Shown here in pieces: positions 44,045 through 52,623 of a stretch of 64,000 nucleotides of DNA. This stretch comes from Microbacterium sp. LWO12-1.2. Its GTDB lineage: Bacteria > Actinomycetota > Actinomycetes > Actinomycetales > Microbacteriaceae. Position numbers and translations under genes: made by a program. Position 1 is the stretch's first letter. Each line of letters begins with the position of its first letter. The stretch lies in assembly GCF_040675875.1 (NCBI RefSeq), contig NZ_JBEGII010000001.1, forward strand, positions 1,674,001 to 1,738,000. Direction: 5' to 3'. The notes under the pieces were generated by a model. That model saw nothing but the letters and a program-made list of their open reading frames with translations. It ran no database searches and was not told where the DNA came from.

Positions 44045-45544
44045 CTAGTCCGCGCGAGAAATCCCCAACGCTCGCAGTTGCTGGATGTAGCGGAGGTCGT
44101 CGCTGGCGCGCGCACCATGGGTGTCGGCGATGAGGGTCACGTCTTCCCAATCGGATCGGACGAGTTCGTGGAGAGCGATCCTGAGCGAAGAGCGTCCTGG
44201 ATCGACCGCGCGCCAGTCGAGGGCGTGGGCGGCCTCGGCGGTGACGACGGCCTGGAGCTCGGGGTTGCGGCGGATGAATCGTGACGGGTATCCGCGGATG
44301 GTGATGTCCCCCGTGGCTTCAGTGAGGTCGAGCATCCATTCGGGGTCCTGCATGCGTTCGCGCTGCCATTGCGCGTACAGAGCGGTCGTCGCGGGGTCGG
44401 GATCGTCGAGGGTCGGGTTGAGGATCAGTCCACGCACGCGTCCTCGCAGAGTGACGCGGCGAAGTTCGCAGCCGAAGAGGAACCCGGAGCCATGCGGGCA
44501 GCGCAGACCATCGACGGTGACATCTTCGAGCACGGCGCCGTTGAGCGAGCTGGACTGCAACTCGAGGTCGGTGATCTGCACGCGTGAGATCCGGGGGCGC
44601 TCGTGGCGTTGCGTGGCTCTGGCTGCGACACAGTTCTCCAGGGTGACACGACGACCGGTCACATCAGCCAGTTCGTGGCCCGGTTCGAGCCGGCGGTCAC
44701 GATAGACGGTGCGCGGCGGATTCCGGCGAGCACCCTTCTTCCGCAGCTCCACGGCCGATTCGTTCGCGGTGCGCACCACTTCGGCGAGGGGCACGGAACC
44801 TGGATCCGAGACGCGAGGAATCAGCCCCGGCATCGCTGTGAGGGCGCGGGCGCGTCCGATGTCCGGACCCGCGGCGATCACGCCGTCGCCGACGACGTGC
44901 GCACTGGCCAGCCCGAGCGGGAAATCGACGGAGGCGATCTCCGCATGATCCTCCGCAGAGAGCACGAGGAGGCGCTGGGGAGCAGACTCGCGGATCTGCG
45001 TGGCGGCGACCAGCAGCACCGGCCCATGATGCAGGATGCGCGCAGCACCCGCTCGCGCTGCCCCCTCAGGAATCGTGTCCGGCAGATGCGAACCTCGACG
45101 CCTGCGCTTCGACACGGTCATCGTCGACAACGAGACCAGCGACTCCGTGGCGGCGCCGGAGTTCCCGACCGCGACGACGTCATCTCCCTCGCGACGGAGA
45201 TAGGTGTTGTACTTGCCGATCCCCGCGGTCAACCGGCGAATGATCTCCGGTTCGGTCACGTCGATCTCGGTCAGAGCGTGGTCGGTCAACACCAGCACGC
45301 GTTGATCGGAGAGGGCGAGAGCGTCGCGCAGCATCCCGCGGAGTCCCGGCAGCACGCGCCACTGTCCGGTGTGCAGGTCGAGTATGCCGAGTCGGTGCGT
45401 TGCGCGGCCCTCGACCCAGGAGGTGAGCAGGATGCGGCTGTCCAGCAGCACCGTGGCCGTGGAGAAATGATGCGGAGCGTCTTCCGACACCGGAACGTGA
45501 AGCTTCTGCGTGTCAGCAGGCGTCTCTGTCGGCCGGAATCCCAC
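44045..45544 (-). CDS. Hypothetical 499-aa protein: beta-propeller-like N-terminus and pentapeptide-like C-terminus
   Basis: No known family recognised. Residues 1-220 are strand-rich, WD-like segments (STATVLLDSRILLTSWVEG, RLGILDLHTGQWRVLPGL, DQRVLVLTDHALTEIDV). Residues 290-350 show short pentapeptide-like strands (RVTLENCVAAR, LELQSSSLNGAVLEDVTVDGL, GCELRRVTLRGRV). The last part (LRIALHELVRSDWEDVTLIADTHGARASDDLRYIQQLRALGI) looks like an HTH or CHAT-linker-type helical end. It heads an accessory stretch of unrelated small genes and may belong to an immunity or conflict locus (inference). Confidence 0.65.
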   Translation of the reverse strand: MGFRPTETPADTQKLHVPVSEDAPHHFSTATVLLDSRILLTSWVEGRATHRLGILDLHTGQWRVLPGLRGMLRDALALSDQRVLVLTDHALTEIDVTEPEIIRRLTAGIGKYNTYLRREGDDVVAVGNSGAATESLVSLSTMTVSKRRRRGSHLPDTIPEGAARAGAARILHHGPVLLVAATQIRESAPQRLLVLSAEDHAEIASVDFPLGLASAHVVGDGVIAAGPDIGRARALTAMPGLIPRVSDPGSVPLAEVVRTANESAVELRKKGARRNPPRTVYRDRRLEPGHELADVTGRRVTLENCVAARATQRHERPRISRVQITDLELQSSSLNGAVLEDVTVDGLRCPHGSGFLFGCELRRVTLRGRVRGLILNPTLDDPDPATTALYAQWQRERMQDPEWMLDLTEATGDITIRGYPSRFIRRNPELQAVVTAEAAHALDWRAVDPGRSSLRIALHELVRSDWEDVTLIADTHGARASDDLRYIQQLRALGISRAD

Positions 45545-45604
45545 GGGTCACAGAGTATCGCAGCCGCACTTTTCACGCTTCTGGCACACCTGCACGAGAT
45601 CCCG

Positions 45605-46183
45605 TCAGCGATCGAAGGTGAACCACGCCGTGGGCCCGTTGGTGAGCATCGGAGCGTCCTTGGCGCCGAAACGCGATGCGGCGTCCGGCCACGCGACGAA
45701 GTTCCTCTCCGCGCGACGCGAGGTGTCACTCGTCAGCGGGTCGACGGCGAACACGCCCATCCCGCCGGTGCGCACCAGGTGCATCAGTTCACGGATGTAC
45801 TCGTCGGTGCGGGTGTCACCTGCCGTCACGGATGCCCGCAACTCTCCGTTTCGCAAAACGTCATCCTCGGGACGCGACCGCACGAGGCTCGCGAGGCCGG
45901 CACCGACGATCGCGTACACCCACCCCCGACCGGACGGGTGATCCACCACATAGTCACGATGGAACATGCTCTCGGAAGTGATGCTCGTGTCCACGAGGGT
46001 GACGTGAGGACCCGCGCATTCGCTCAGCGACGAGCGAAACGTCGGGGTGCGCGTCTCGGGCTGTTGAGATGCGTCGATGAACCTCACCGCGGGAAGACGG
46101 GTTCGCAACGCGTCGCTGAACTGTGCTTCATCCGCGGGCGTCAGGAAGACGCAGAGTCGATGGAGTTTCGAAGGCGTGCTCAT
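45605..46183 (-). CDS. Hypothetical protein (192 aa) in the accessory cluster
   Basis: 192 aa from the ATG at 46183 (MSTPSKLHRLCVFLTPADEAQFSDALRTRLPAVRFIDASQQ). No family recognised. Mixed alpha/beta with a Gly-rich middle (SGRGWVYAIVGAGLASLVRS) and FVAWPDAASRFGAKDAPML near the end. The start overlaps the stop of the 67-aa gene upstream by 4 nt (ATGA), supporting both as an operon. Possibly an immunity-type protein, judged only from context. Confidence 0.68.
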   Translation of the reverse strand: MSTPSKLHRLCVFLTPADEAQFSDALRTRLPAVRFIDASQQPETRTPTFRSSLSECAGPHVTLVDTSITSESMFHRDYVVDHPSGRGWVYAIVGAGLASLVRSRPEDDVLRNGELRASVTAGDTRTDEYIRELMHLVRTGGMGVFAVDPLTSDTSRRAERNFVAWPDAASRFGAKDAPMLTNGPTAWFTFDR

Positions 46184-46383
46184 GACACCAGTGGTGACGC
46201 GATCTTGGACGCACGGTAGGACTGTCCATCCTTGGTGGCACTCCACCGGCGCCAGTGCTTCGTCGACATCCGGAAAGGCAGGTGCTTCTGCACGTGAGCG
46301 GCCGCATCGTGCGACCGGTCGTCGGCACCTCCCGCCGAGGCCGGCAAGCCGTCGTAGGTCACGACCTCCTGATACACCGTCAC
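46180..46383 (-). CDS. Small hypothetical protein (67 aa), coupled to the 192-aa gene
   Basis: 67 aa from the GTG at 46383: VTVYQEVVTYDGLPASAGG, a basic middle (HAAAHVQ-type, KHLPFRMSTKHWRRWSATKDG) and a short tail. On the minus strand GATAAT (46395-46390) lies exactly 6 nt before the GTG, the leaderless arrangement used elsewhere here. The frame is open further upstream to 46470, but that part overlaps the divergent promoter region. Its stop overlaps the next start. Unknown function. Confidence 0.6.
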   Translation of the reverse strand: MTVYQEVVTYDGLPASAGGADDRSHDAAAHVQKHLPFRMSTKHWRRWSATKDGQSYRASKIASPLVS

Positions 46384-46523
46384 CCCTCCATTATCCCGAT
46401 GACCGGGATGCGCGCGAAGCGTGCGCACCCGTAGCGGGAGCGGCACGGTACGAACGACGACAGCACGCACCGATAACGTGGGTTGAGGCGTGGACGACAG
46501 CCGGCAGAGTCAGGAGTGAGTGG

Positions 46524-47372
46524 ATGAGCCCGTCGACGAGCAACCGGACCATGGTGTTGCACAGCGCGTACAAGGACCAGTTCGACGTGCCGGACAGGGA
46601 CCTCGTGTTCTACGACCAGCCCTGCGACCCCGAGCATCTCGCACGCGTCACCGATGTGCACCTGTGGTCTCCCCTCGAGGGGCCCATCGACCGTCTCCCC
46701 GAGATCATCACAGCGATGACGGGCTTGAAGATGCTCAGCATCGGTCCAGGGCGGGTGCTCCCCACCGTCATCACCGGACTGCGGCAGGGCGACCTCCCCG
46801 AGAGCCTGGAAGAGCTCTCGGTGCACATCAGCGATCGAACCCTGGTGTGGCCGGATGTCGTGGTGCCGAACCTGAAGACCCTCTACGTCGGCGAACCCTT
46901 CCGCTTCAAGAACGAGCACTTCCCCCTGCTCCGCGCGCTCTCCCTCTACCCGCAGAGATCCCTGAACAATGTGCGGCAGGCGCTCGAACTGCCGCTGGAA
47001 GAGCTGAACCTGTTGAACGTGCCCACTGATGAGCAGATCTTCCGCCTCGTCGAACCGGTCGGGCTTCGCCGCCTCGGACTGATCGGTGGACGCACGCTGA
47101 CAAGCCTCACCGGGATCAGCGCGCTCCCCCAGTTGGAGTCCTTGCGGCTGAAGAACCTCACCTCTCTGGGCGACATCTCGGAACTCGCTGCTCTCCCGCA
47201 ACTCGAAATCGTCAACATCCAGTACTGCAAGAAGATCACCGGCATCGCCGCCATCAACGACCTCCCCCGACTGCGCAGGCTCACCCTGGTCGGATGCGGG
47301 ACCATCGGCCTCGAGACGATCGAGGCGAAGTTGTCGACACTGGAATGGGCCAACACCGGCGCGACCTGGTGA
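46524..47372 (+). CDS. Leucine-rich-repeat-like protein
   Basis: 282 aa. From about residue 50 it consists of irregular LRR units: LPEIITAMTGLKMLSIGPGRVLPT, LPESLEELSVHI, VVPNLKTLYVGE, FPLLRALSLYPQ, LPLEELNLLNVP, LRRLGLIGGRTLTSLTGISALPQLESLRLKN, LAALPQLEIVNIQYCKKITGI, LPRLRRLTLVGC. No signal peptide, so cytoplasmic. LRR proteins of this kind are found as immunity proteins in polymorphic toxin loci. AGGAG 7 nt before the ATG fixes the start. Confidence 0.8.
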   Translation: MSPSTSNRTMVLHSAYKDQFDVPDRDLVFYDQPCDPEHLARVTDVHLWSPLEGPIDRLPEIITAMTGLKMLSIGPGRVLPTVITGLRQGDLPESLEELSVHISDRTLVWPDVVVPNLKTLYVGEPFRFKNEHFPLLRALSLYPQRSLNNVRQALELPLEELNLLNVPTDEQIFRLVEPVGLRRLGLIGGRTLTSLTGISALPQLESLRLKNLTSLGDISELAALPQLEIVNIQYCKKITGIAAINDLPRLRRLTLVGCGTIGLETIEAKLSTLEWANTGATW

Positions 47373-47409
47373 CCGCCTGCCCAGAGAGACTGCTCGGTAG
47401 CCTGGGAGC

Positions 47410-47943
47410 ATGACGGAACTCTTCCGAAGTGCCATCGGATGCGTGCAGGAAGCCGGGTGGACGTACGAGCCTGCTCCGTCCACGGGAGGCGGAATTCCCG
47501 CCTCGCTGCGCACGGCATCCGAAACGGTGATCCACTGGGTGTCCTCGTTCTCACTGCTGTCGAGCTCAGACGAGACGGTGTGGTTCTTGTCCCGCGATGA
47601 CTACTCGGCCGGCGCGGAGGGGGCGTTCGCGTGGAACGAGTGGGAACAGCTGAGCATCCAGGCTGCGACGACGGATGACGAGGCGGACGCGGTCTCCCGT
47701 TTCTGGAAGCACCACGTGCCTGTCCTGCTCTCCGTGCGCGACGGATACGAGTACCTGGCTGTGCGAGACGATGGAGCGGTCGTCCACGGAGCGGAGCCGG
47801 AGTTCGAAGAGGCCGTTGTCGTGTTCTCCCAGTTCGAGGATCTGCTGAGGTACACCACCACGCGGCCGGCCCGACCCGTCCACGTCGTCGACAGACTGCT
47901 GTTCGGTGCCACCAGCAGCGCTGACACGACGCCAAGCGGCTAG
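47410..47943 (+). CDS. SMI1/KNR4 (SUKH)-like protein
   Basis: 177 aa. The segment SRFWKHHVPVLLSVRDGYEYLAVRDDGAVVHGAEPEFEEAVVVFSQFEDLLRY follows the SUKH pattern (conserved W/F, HVP-type turn, DGYEYLA, E before a SF-like helix). SUKH proteins are common immunity proteins against bacterial nuclease toxins. No cognate toxin is visible next to it. TAGCCT followed by GGGAGC and ATG indicates a leaderless start. Its last bases overlap the convergent pentapeptide gene by 4 nt. Confidence 0.7.
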   Translation: MTELFRSAIGCVQEAGWTYEPAPSTGGGIPASLRTASETVIHWVSSFSLLSSSDETVWFLSRDDYSAGAEGAFAWNEWEQLSIQAATTDDEADAVSRFWKHHVPVLLSVRDGYEYLAVRDDGAVVHGAEPEFEEAVVVFSQFEDLLRYTTTRPARPVHVVDRLLFGATSSADTTPSG

Positions 47944-48305
47944 CTCTCGACGTCCGGGTCCAAGGGCAGATCATCCGCGCGCCCCGCAGCTGCCGCACGC
48001 GCATAGCGCTGCGCGAACGAGTCACGCGCGGCGTCGGCGTCCTGCTCGCCGTCCCATTGATCCGGCACCGGCTCGCTCTCGCGACGGGAGCGTGACACAC
48101 GCGCGAGACCGAACGCGACGGGAGTACTCAGAAATGTGCACCGGGCGAAGCTTGTGCTCGCCGAGAAGCGTGCGTCGACGAACGTGCAGTCCGTGAAGGT
48201 GGTATCCGAGAAATCTGCTCCGCTGAGATCGGTGCCATCGAAGATGCAGCGTTCGAATCGAGTATTCGGCAACGACCTCAATCTACGCAGAGTGTCCACT
48301 GGCAT
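47940..48305 (-). CDS. Pentapeptide-repeat protein
   Basis: 121 aa from the ATG at 48305. Residues 14-60 are pentapeptide repeats of the A(D/N)LXX type: TRFERCIFDGTDLSGADFSDTTFTDCTFVDARFSASTSFARCTFLS. The C-terminal part is charged (RVSRSRRESEPVPDQWDGEQDADAARDSF). Such proteins form right-handed beta-helices; some protect gyrase, and some serve as immunity proteins. The frame is open to 48422 with other possible starts, so the N-terminus is uncertain. Confidence 0.7.
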   Translation of the reverse strand: MPVDTLRRLRSLPNTRFERCIFDGTDLSGADFSDTTFTDCTFVDARFSASTSFARCTFLSTPVAFGLARVSRSRRESEPVPDQWDGEQDADAARDSFAQRYARAAAAGRADDLPLDPDVES

Positions 48306-48499
48306 TCCGCCAGTACACCACGAGTCGTGGGAGCACCTCATGAACGCGGCTTCGCCGGTCGGATCTCGGGGCGCTGCAGTCCAGAAGAACAGCGGCGATG
48401 AAGAGAGGCAGCCTCGAACCAAACGCGAGTCCGGTGCACGTCATGACACTTGGCAGGCGATCCACGCGATCGGCTGCGTGTCTGCGGCACGCAGAGGGC

Positions 48500-49351
48500 T
48501 CACTCGAGGGATTCAGGAACCAGGTCGGCGACGGCGACGAGGTGGACATCACCGCCGACCTCGATGCGGCCATCACTTGAGCGACGGGTGGTCATTCGGC
48601 TCGGTCTCCCCGCGAAGCGTCCCTGGCTGATAGTCACGATGTCGCTCCCAAGGGCACGCCGGATGTCGTGAAGGTACGCGGCGACGGGACCTGCGGCGCT
48701 GCCGGTAGCGATGTCCTCCACTACTCCGTCCGGATCCCATGTGCGCCCCTCACGTGCATCGACATCCAGCAGATAGACGAATGCGGCTCCGACCGCAGCG
48801 AGCCGCGGTTCGAGGCTGTGGCGTTGACGCGCGTTGGCGAGACCCGCTGCAGTGACCGGGAGGATCAGGTACGGCAGTCCGGTACTGATCACCCGAGCGG
48901 GATGCCGCATATCCGGCTCCGCAGAGAACGCATCGGTGAACCAATGCACGTCCCCCGCGGACAACTCTCCGATGGTTGCGGGGACCCCCTGGTCCATCCG
49001 TGCCGTGAATGCGTTCCCGACCCGTACTGTCTCGACGGACACTTCCTTCCCGGGGAGCCGGATTCTCCAGTGCGCCGCAGTCTCGCCTCCGTGGAGGTGG
49101 TGCAGGAGCGCCGCCGACCCGAGGACGGGATGTCCGGCAAACGGCAGCTCCTCTTCCATGGTGAACACTCGGGCATCGAACAGGCCCGCCTCCGCGGTCG
49201 GTCGCAAGAACGCAGTCTCGAACTGACGCAGTTCCCGCGTCAGCGACTGCATGCGCTCGGCCGACATACCCGAAGCATCGGGGAACACCGTCAGACCGTT
49301 GCCCGTCAGGGGGCTCTCCGCGAAGACATCCATCAACCAGAATCGCATCAT
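48500..49351 (-). CDS. PhzF-family isomerase-like protein
   Basis: 283 aa from tandem ATGs at 49351/49348 with GGAAGGAAGAGAG upstream. PhzF signatures: FWLMDVFAESPLTGNGLTVFPDA, the conserved Glu in FETAFLRP, RVFTMEEELPFAGHPVLGSA and, near the C-terminus, GVVEDIATGSAAGPVAAYL. The epimerase-fold family performs acid/base isomerisations; true PhzF acts in phenazine synthesis, but no phenazine genes are here, so the substrate is unknown. About 283 aa is usual for the family. Confidence 0.93.
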   Translation of the reverse strand: MMRFWLMDVFAESPLTGNGLTVFPDASGMSAERMQSLTRELRQFETAFLRPTAEAGLFDARVFTMEEELPFAGHPVLGSAALLHHLHGGETAAHWRIRLPGKEVSVETVRVGNAFTARMDQGVPATIGELSAGDVHWFTDAFSAEPDMRHPARVISTGLPYLILPVTAAGLANARQRHSLEPRLAAVGAAFVYLLDVDAREGRTWDPDGVVEDIATGSAAGPVAAYLHDIRRALGSDIVTISQGRFAGRPSRMTTRRSSDGRIEVGGDVHLVAVADLVPESLE

Positions 49352-49430
49352 CGACTCTCTTCCTTCCTGTCGTTGGGGAGATGGCGCCCTTCTCCTGTCG
49401 TCGCCACGCAGGAGGGGCGCGGGTTGCGCG

Positions 49431-50105
49431 TCAGAACGCGGTCCGCGCATCCTGCGGATCGCGCCAATAGGTCTGCACTCGCGCGCCGCCGGCGAGTTCC
49501 ACGATCGCGTGGGGACGGTATTCGAGCCTTTCATACCGCGCATCGTTCGCTGGGTTGGACGATTCAAGGTAAGTGGGGATACCTGCCTGGTCGTAGTCGG
49601 CGAGTGCCGCCCGGAGCAACGCCATACCGTACCCGCCGCCCCGGGCCTCGGGAGCCACACCGAGCAAGGTCAGGTAGGCGTGCGGATCGCTTGGCCGGGC
49701 CTCAGCGAACCGGGCACCAGCCTGGTGCAAAGCGGCAGCCGCCTCCGCGCCGAGCAACTCGCCGACCAGTGCCTCGTATGCAGGATGGGCCTCATCGGAG
49801 ATCTCGTCCTCACCGGGCGGATACCACACGGACACCGCACGAAGAGATCCGCGCCCGCCGATAGGTGTCGAGTCGGCCTCGCCCTCATGAGCCCTTTCGA
49901 GAACTCGGGATTCGGAAAAACGCAGGGACTCTCCGACCATGAACCGCCAGTATGCACCGGCGACATGCGGGCGCGTCGCGACATCGGGAAACGAAAGCCC
50001 CCAGACCGGGTCATCCAAGAAGGCCGACGTGAGAATCCGTGTCATCTCGTCGAGATCAGTCAGCGCTGCCTGCCGCACTCCATGCGGGCGTGGTTCGTTC
50101 TTCAT
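49431..50105 (-). CDS. GNAT-family N-acetyltransferase
   Basis: 224 aa. Acetyl-CoA-binding motif A: HAYLTLLGVAPEARGGGYGMALLRAALADYDQAG (Q/RxxGxG/A variant RGGGYG), then IPTYLESSNPANDARYERLEYRPHAIVEL (motif B with the conserved Tyr). N-terminal VRQAALTDLDEMTRILTSAFLDDPVWGLSFP. Typical of actinobacterial GNATs with unknown substrate. The ATG at 50105 lacks a strong ribosome site, but no better in-frame start exists upstream. Confidence 0.88.
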   Translation of the reverse strand: MKNEPRPHGVRQAALTDLDEMTRILTSAFLDDPVWGLSFPDVATRPHVAGAYWRFMVGESLRFSESRVLERAHEGEADSTPIGGRGSLRAVSVWYPPGEDEISDEAHPAYEALVGELLGAEAAAALHQAGARFAEARPSDPHAYLTLLGVAPEARGGGYGMALLRAALADYDQAGIPTYLESSNPANDARYERLEYRPHAIVELAGGARVQTYWRDPQDARTAF

Positions 50106-50152
50106 ACGGTGCTCATTTCGGTTCTGGTGTGATGGACGCTCACTCGTCGGCG

Positions 50153-52003
50153 CTAGCGCCTCTGTGTGTGACGCTGGCTCGTAGCGCCGTGAGGCGTCAA
50201 CCGCCCTGCTCGTGCGGGCGGCGTCGCAAGGAGCTCGACAAGGGTTGCACTGTGGGTGAGCTGCGGATGGTGCCCGGCTCCCGGGACTGAGATCAGCTCG
50301 AGGTTCGGATGCGCATGGAGCTGTTCCACCGCGCCCGGGTCGAGCGGGTCGTCGCTTCCTGTGATGATGCGAACGGGGCCGCTGAACCGATCGAGCGCTT
50401 CTCGGAGTTCCGCTCGCCACTGCTTCGATCCCGCGCGCGCAAGCTGCTCGGCCGCCCGCTCGGCGCGGCTTCGCTGGAGATCTCGGACGCTGGACACGAG
50501 CGCCGTGGCGCTCGCCTCCGATCCAGTCAGCCTTCGCGAGAGACGGGCCGCGTCCGTGCGCCGCAGATAGTTGCGCACGAGCGGTCGCAGCCGGGTCGAG
50601 GCATCGGCCAAGGGCTGGAGGAAGAACGGTGCGATCAATGTAAGGGACTCGACCTGCTCGGGGAATCGGTCGGCCGCGACGAGCGCCGCGGCCGCGCCGA
50701 TGGAATGGCCGACGAGCTCGACGGGTTGATCGCCGAGCACCGCGGGCAGCCACCGCTCCCAGTCCTGAACGCCTGCTCCGCCGCTGAGCCCGATCCCGGG
50801 CAGGTCGACCGCCCGCGCGCCGATCCCTGCCGCCACTTCAGCCCATGTGTCGGCGTTGACCGGCAGGCCGGGCAGGATCAGCCGAGAGGATCCGGGCGCG
50901 CCCAGTTCGAATGTCCGCACACCTCCGGCGTCGACGAATCGCCGGTCGCCGCCCTTCGCCGCTCCGAATCGGTGCGCGGCCATGTAGTCGGCCCAGCGCT
51001 CGATCGCGGCGCGCGCGTCGGGCATGGCGATCCCGTGCCTCGCGGCGAGCTCAACGGCGGGTGCCGTCGGGTAACGGTCGGCGGACAGGAACCCGAGAGT
51101 CTCGGGTTCGGCGTGGGTGATCCGCTCAGGGAGTTGCTTGATCAGGCCGACCGGGATCCTCAGGCGCGGGACCTTCACCCCGAGGTGCCTGCCGACGTGC
51201 GCGAGCATCTCCGCGAGTGGCGGTGTCGCGTCGTCCAGGACCCAGAAGGACTGCCCGACAGCATCGGGATCGATCGCCGCTGCAGTCATGAACGCGGCCA
51301 TGTAGTCGACGGCGAGGACCGGCACGAAGGTGGATCTCCCGGCGGGAAGCGCGGTCGCAGTGCCGTCCCACATCTGCTCGATCGTGTGTGCGATCCCGAT
51401 GTGCTGGTCGGACTCCCCTGTCTCGCTGTGTCCGATCACGGTGGCCGGATTGATGATGGTCCAGGGGATTCCGCGTTCCCGCGCGAGGGCCTGGAAGATC
51501 GCGTCGGACTCCACCTTCGACGCCTCATACCCGCCCATCTCCGCGTAGACCGCCGCGCGGTGTTCCTTCGACCACGGAACCGACGCGGGGTCCTGTCCGC
51601 CGACGCGGTAGCCGGAGATGTGAACCACTCGCTGCAAGTTCGGGAGGTCCGCGGCGAGATCGATGAGCCTCTCGACGATGCCGACGTTCGCGCTCCGCGC
51701 TTCCTCCGCCGGCATGCCGAATCGGAAGGAACCTGCGCAGTTGTGGATCTCGGTGATGTGCGGGAACTCTGCCGCGCCGCCCACCAGGATCTCCGGCGCG
51801 TCGAAGTCGACGATCACCGTGCTGATGGACTGTGTCAGGCCGTGCTCCCGCAACCAGGCCTCGACGCTTGCTCCCGACGCAGCGCTCCGGACCGCCGCCG
51901 TTACGTGCGCCCCCGCCCCCGCAAGGGACAGGATGAGGTGCCGACCGACCAGCCCCGAGGCCCCGAAGACCAGGGCATGGCGGGGCAGCACATCAGCACT
52001 CAT
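50153..52003 (-). CDS. Fusion protein: SDR/thioester-reductase-like domain plus alpha/beta hydrolase
   Basis: 616 aa. Residues 1-350 form an extended SDR: LVFGASGLVGRHLILSLAGAGAHVTAAVRS (NADP-binding GxxGxxG) and GGYEASKVESDAIFQALARERGIPWTIINPATVIGHSETGE (YxxxK-type with Tyr and Lys). Residues 370-600 form an alpha/beta hydrolase: LILPGLPVNADTWAEVA, nucleophile elbow VELVGHSIGAAAAL, acid VRIITGSDDPLDPGAVEQ, His GAGHHPQLTH. This could couple reduction or oxidation of a substrate with ester hydrolysis. Start overlaps the tetR stop (ATGA), so it is coregulated with that repressor. Confidence 0.85.
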   Translation of the reverse strand: MSADVLPRHALVFGASGLVGRHLILSLAGAGAHVTAAVRSAASGASVEAWLREHGLTQSISTVIVDFDAPEILVGGAAEFPHITEIHNCAGSFRFGMPAEEARSANVGIVERLIDLAADLPNLQRVVHISGYRVGGQDPASVPWSKEHRAAVYAEMGGYEASKVESDAIFQALARERGIPWTIINPATVIGHSETGESDQHIGIAHTIEQMWDGTATALPAGRSTFVPVLAVDYMAAFMTAAAIDPDAVGQSFWVLDDATPPLAEMLAHVGRHLGVKVPRLRIPVGLIKQLPERITHAEPETLGFLSADRYPTAPAVELAARHGIAMPDARAAIERWADYMAAHRFGAAKGGDRRFVDAGGVRTFELGAPGSSRLILPGLPVNADTWAEVAAGIGARAVDLPGIGLSGGAGVQDWERWLPAVLGDQPVELVGHSIGAAAALVAADRFPEQVESLTLIAPFFLQPLADASTRLRPLVRNYLRRTDAARLSRRLTGSEASATALVSSVRDLQRSRAERAAEQLARAGSKQWRAELREALDRFSGPVRIITGSDDPLDPGAVEQLHAHPNLELISVPGAGHHPQLTHSATLVELLATPPARAGRLTPHGATSQRHTQRR

Positions 52004-52599
52004 CGGGTCCCCTCGGCCTTCTCGACGCGCTGCTCGATCAGCTCGGCCACGACGTCGGCGGCCGATACCAGAGGCTGTGTACTCCGCGTGGCGCGGGAGA
52101 CGATGACCGCGCCCTCGATCATCGAGACGACGGCGGTCGCCAGGGCGCGAGCCTCATCGGCGGCAAGACCGCTGCTCTCGAGGAGCGACGCGGTCGGTGC
52201 GATCCACGACTCGAACGCGCTGGCGCAGGCCTGCCGCAGCCGCTCACTCTCGGCACCCATCTCCAGAGCCACGACGGAGACCGGGCAGCCCAGTCGGTAG
52301 TCGCTCTCACCCACGATCGCCGCCAGCGCCTCGATCGCGGCGCGGGCGGCTCCTGCGGCACTGCCTGTCGAGGCCACGGCCTCTACGATCAGCGCCTCGA
52401 ACTGCGTCGCGGCGAGCTCGACGGCCGCGATACCCAGCCCCTCCTTACCGTCGGGGAAGTGGAAGTAGATCGAACCCTTCGGAGCGGCAGCGTGCTCGAT
52501 CACTGCGTTCAAGCCCGTGCCGCTGTAGCCGCTGGTCTGGATGAGTTCGAGCATCGACGCAGTCAGCCGCGCTCGGGTCAGGTTTCCCTTGGAGGTCAT
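52000..52599 (-). CDS. TetR-family repressor of the LmrA/YxaF type
   Basis: 199 aa. HTH region LTRARLTASMLELIQTSGYSGTGLNAVIEHAAAPKGSIYFHFPDGKEGLGIAAVELA; the PKGSIYFHFPDGKE stretch is characteristic of the LmrA/YxaF subfamily. C-terminal ligand domain LGCPVSVVALEMGAESERLRQACASAFESWI. A 12-bp palindrome TAGACCGGTCTA begins 12 nt upstream, the core of known LmrA/YxaF boxes, so autoregulation is likely. It precedes and overlaps the SDR-hydrolase fusion gene. Confidence 0.92.
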   Translation of the reverse strand: MTSKGNLTRARLTASMLELIQTSGYSGTGLNAVIEHAAAPKGSIYFHFPDGKEGLGIAAVELAATQFEALIVEAVASTGSAAGAARAAIEALAAIVGESDYRLGCPVSVVALEMGAESERLRQACASAFESWIAPTASLLESSGLAADEARALATAVVSMIEGAVIVSRATRSTQPLVSAADVVAELIEQRVEKAEGTR

Positions 52600-52610
52600 G
52601 TTCAAAATAA

Positions 52611-52622
52611 TAGACCGGTCTA
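52611..52622. promoter_or_regulatory. TetR (LmrA/YxaF-like) operator
   Basis: Perfect palindrome TAGACCGGTCTA inside an A/T-rich stretch, 12 nt upstream of the TetR gene ATG (minus strand). It resembles the LmrA/YxaF box of Bacillus. Confidence 0.75.
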
Positions 52623-52623
52623 C

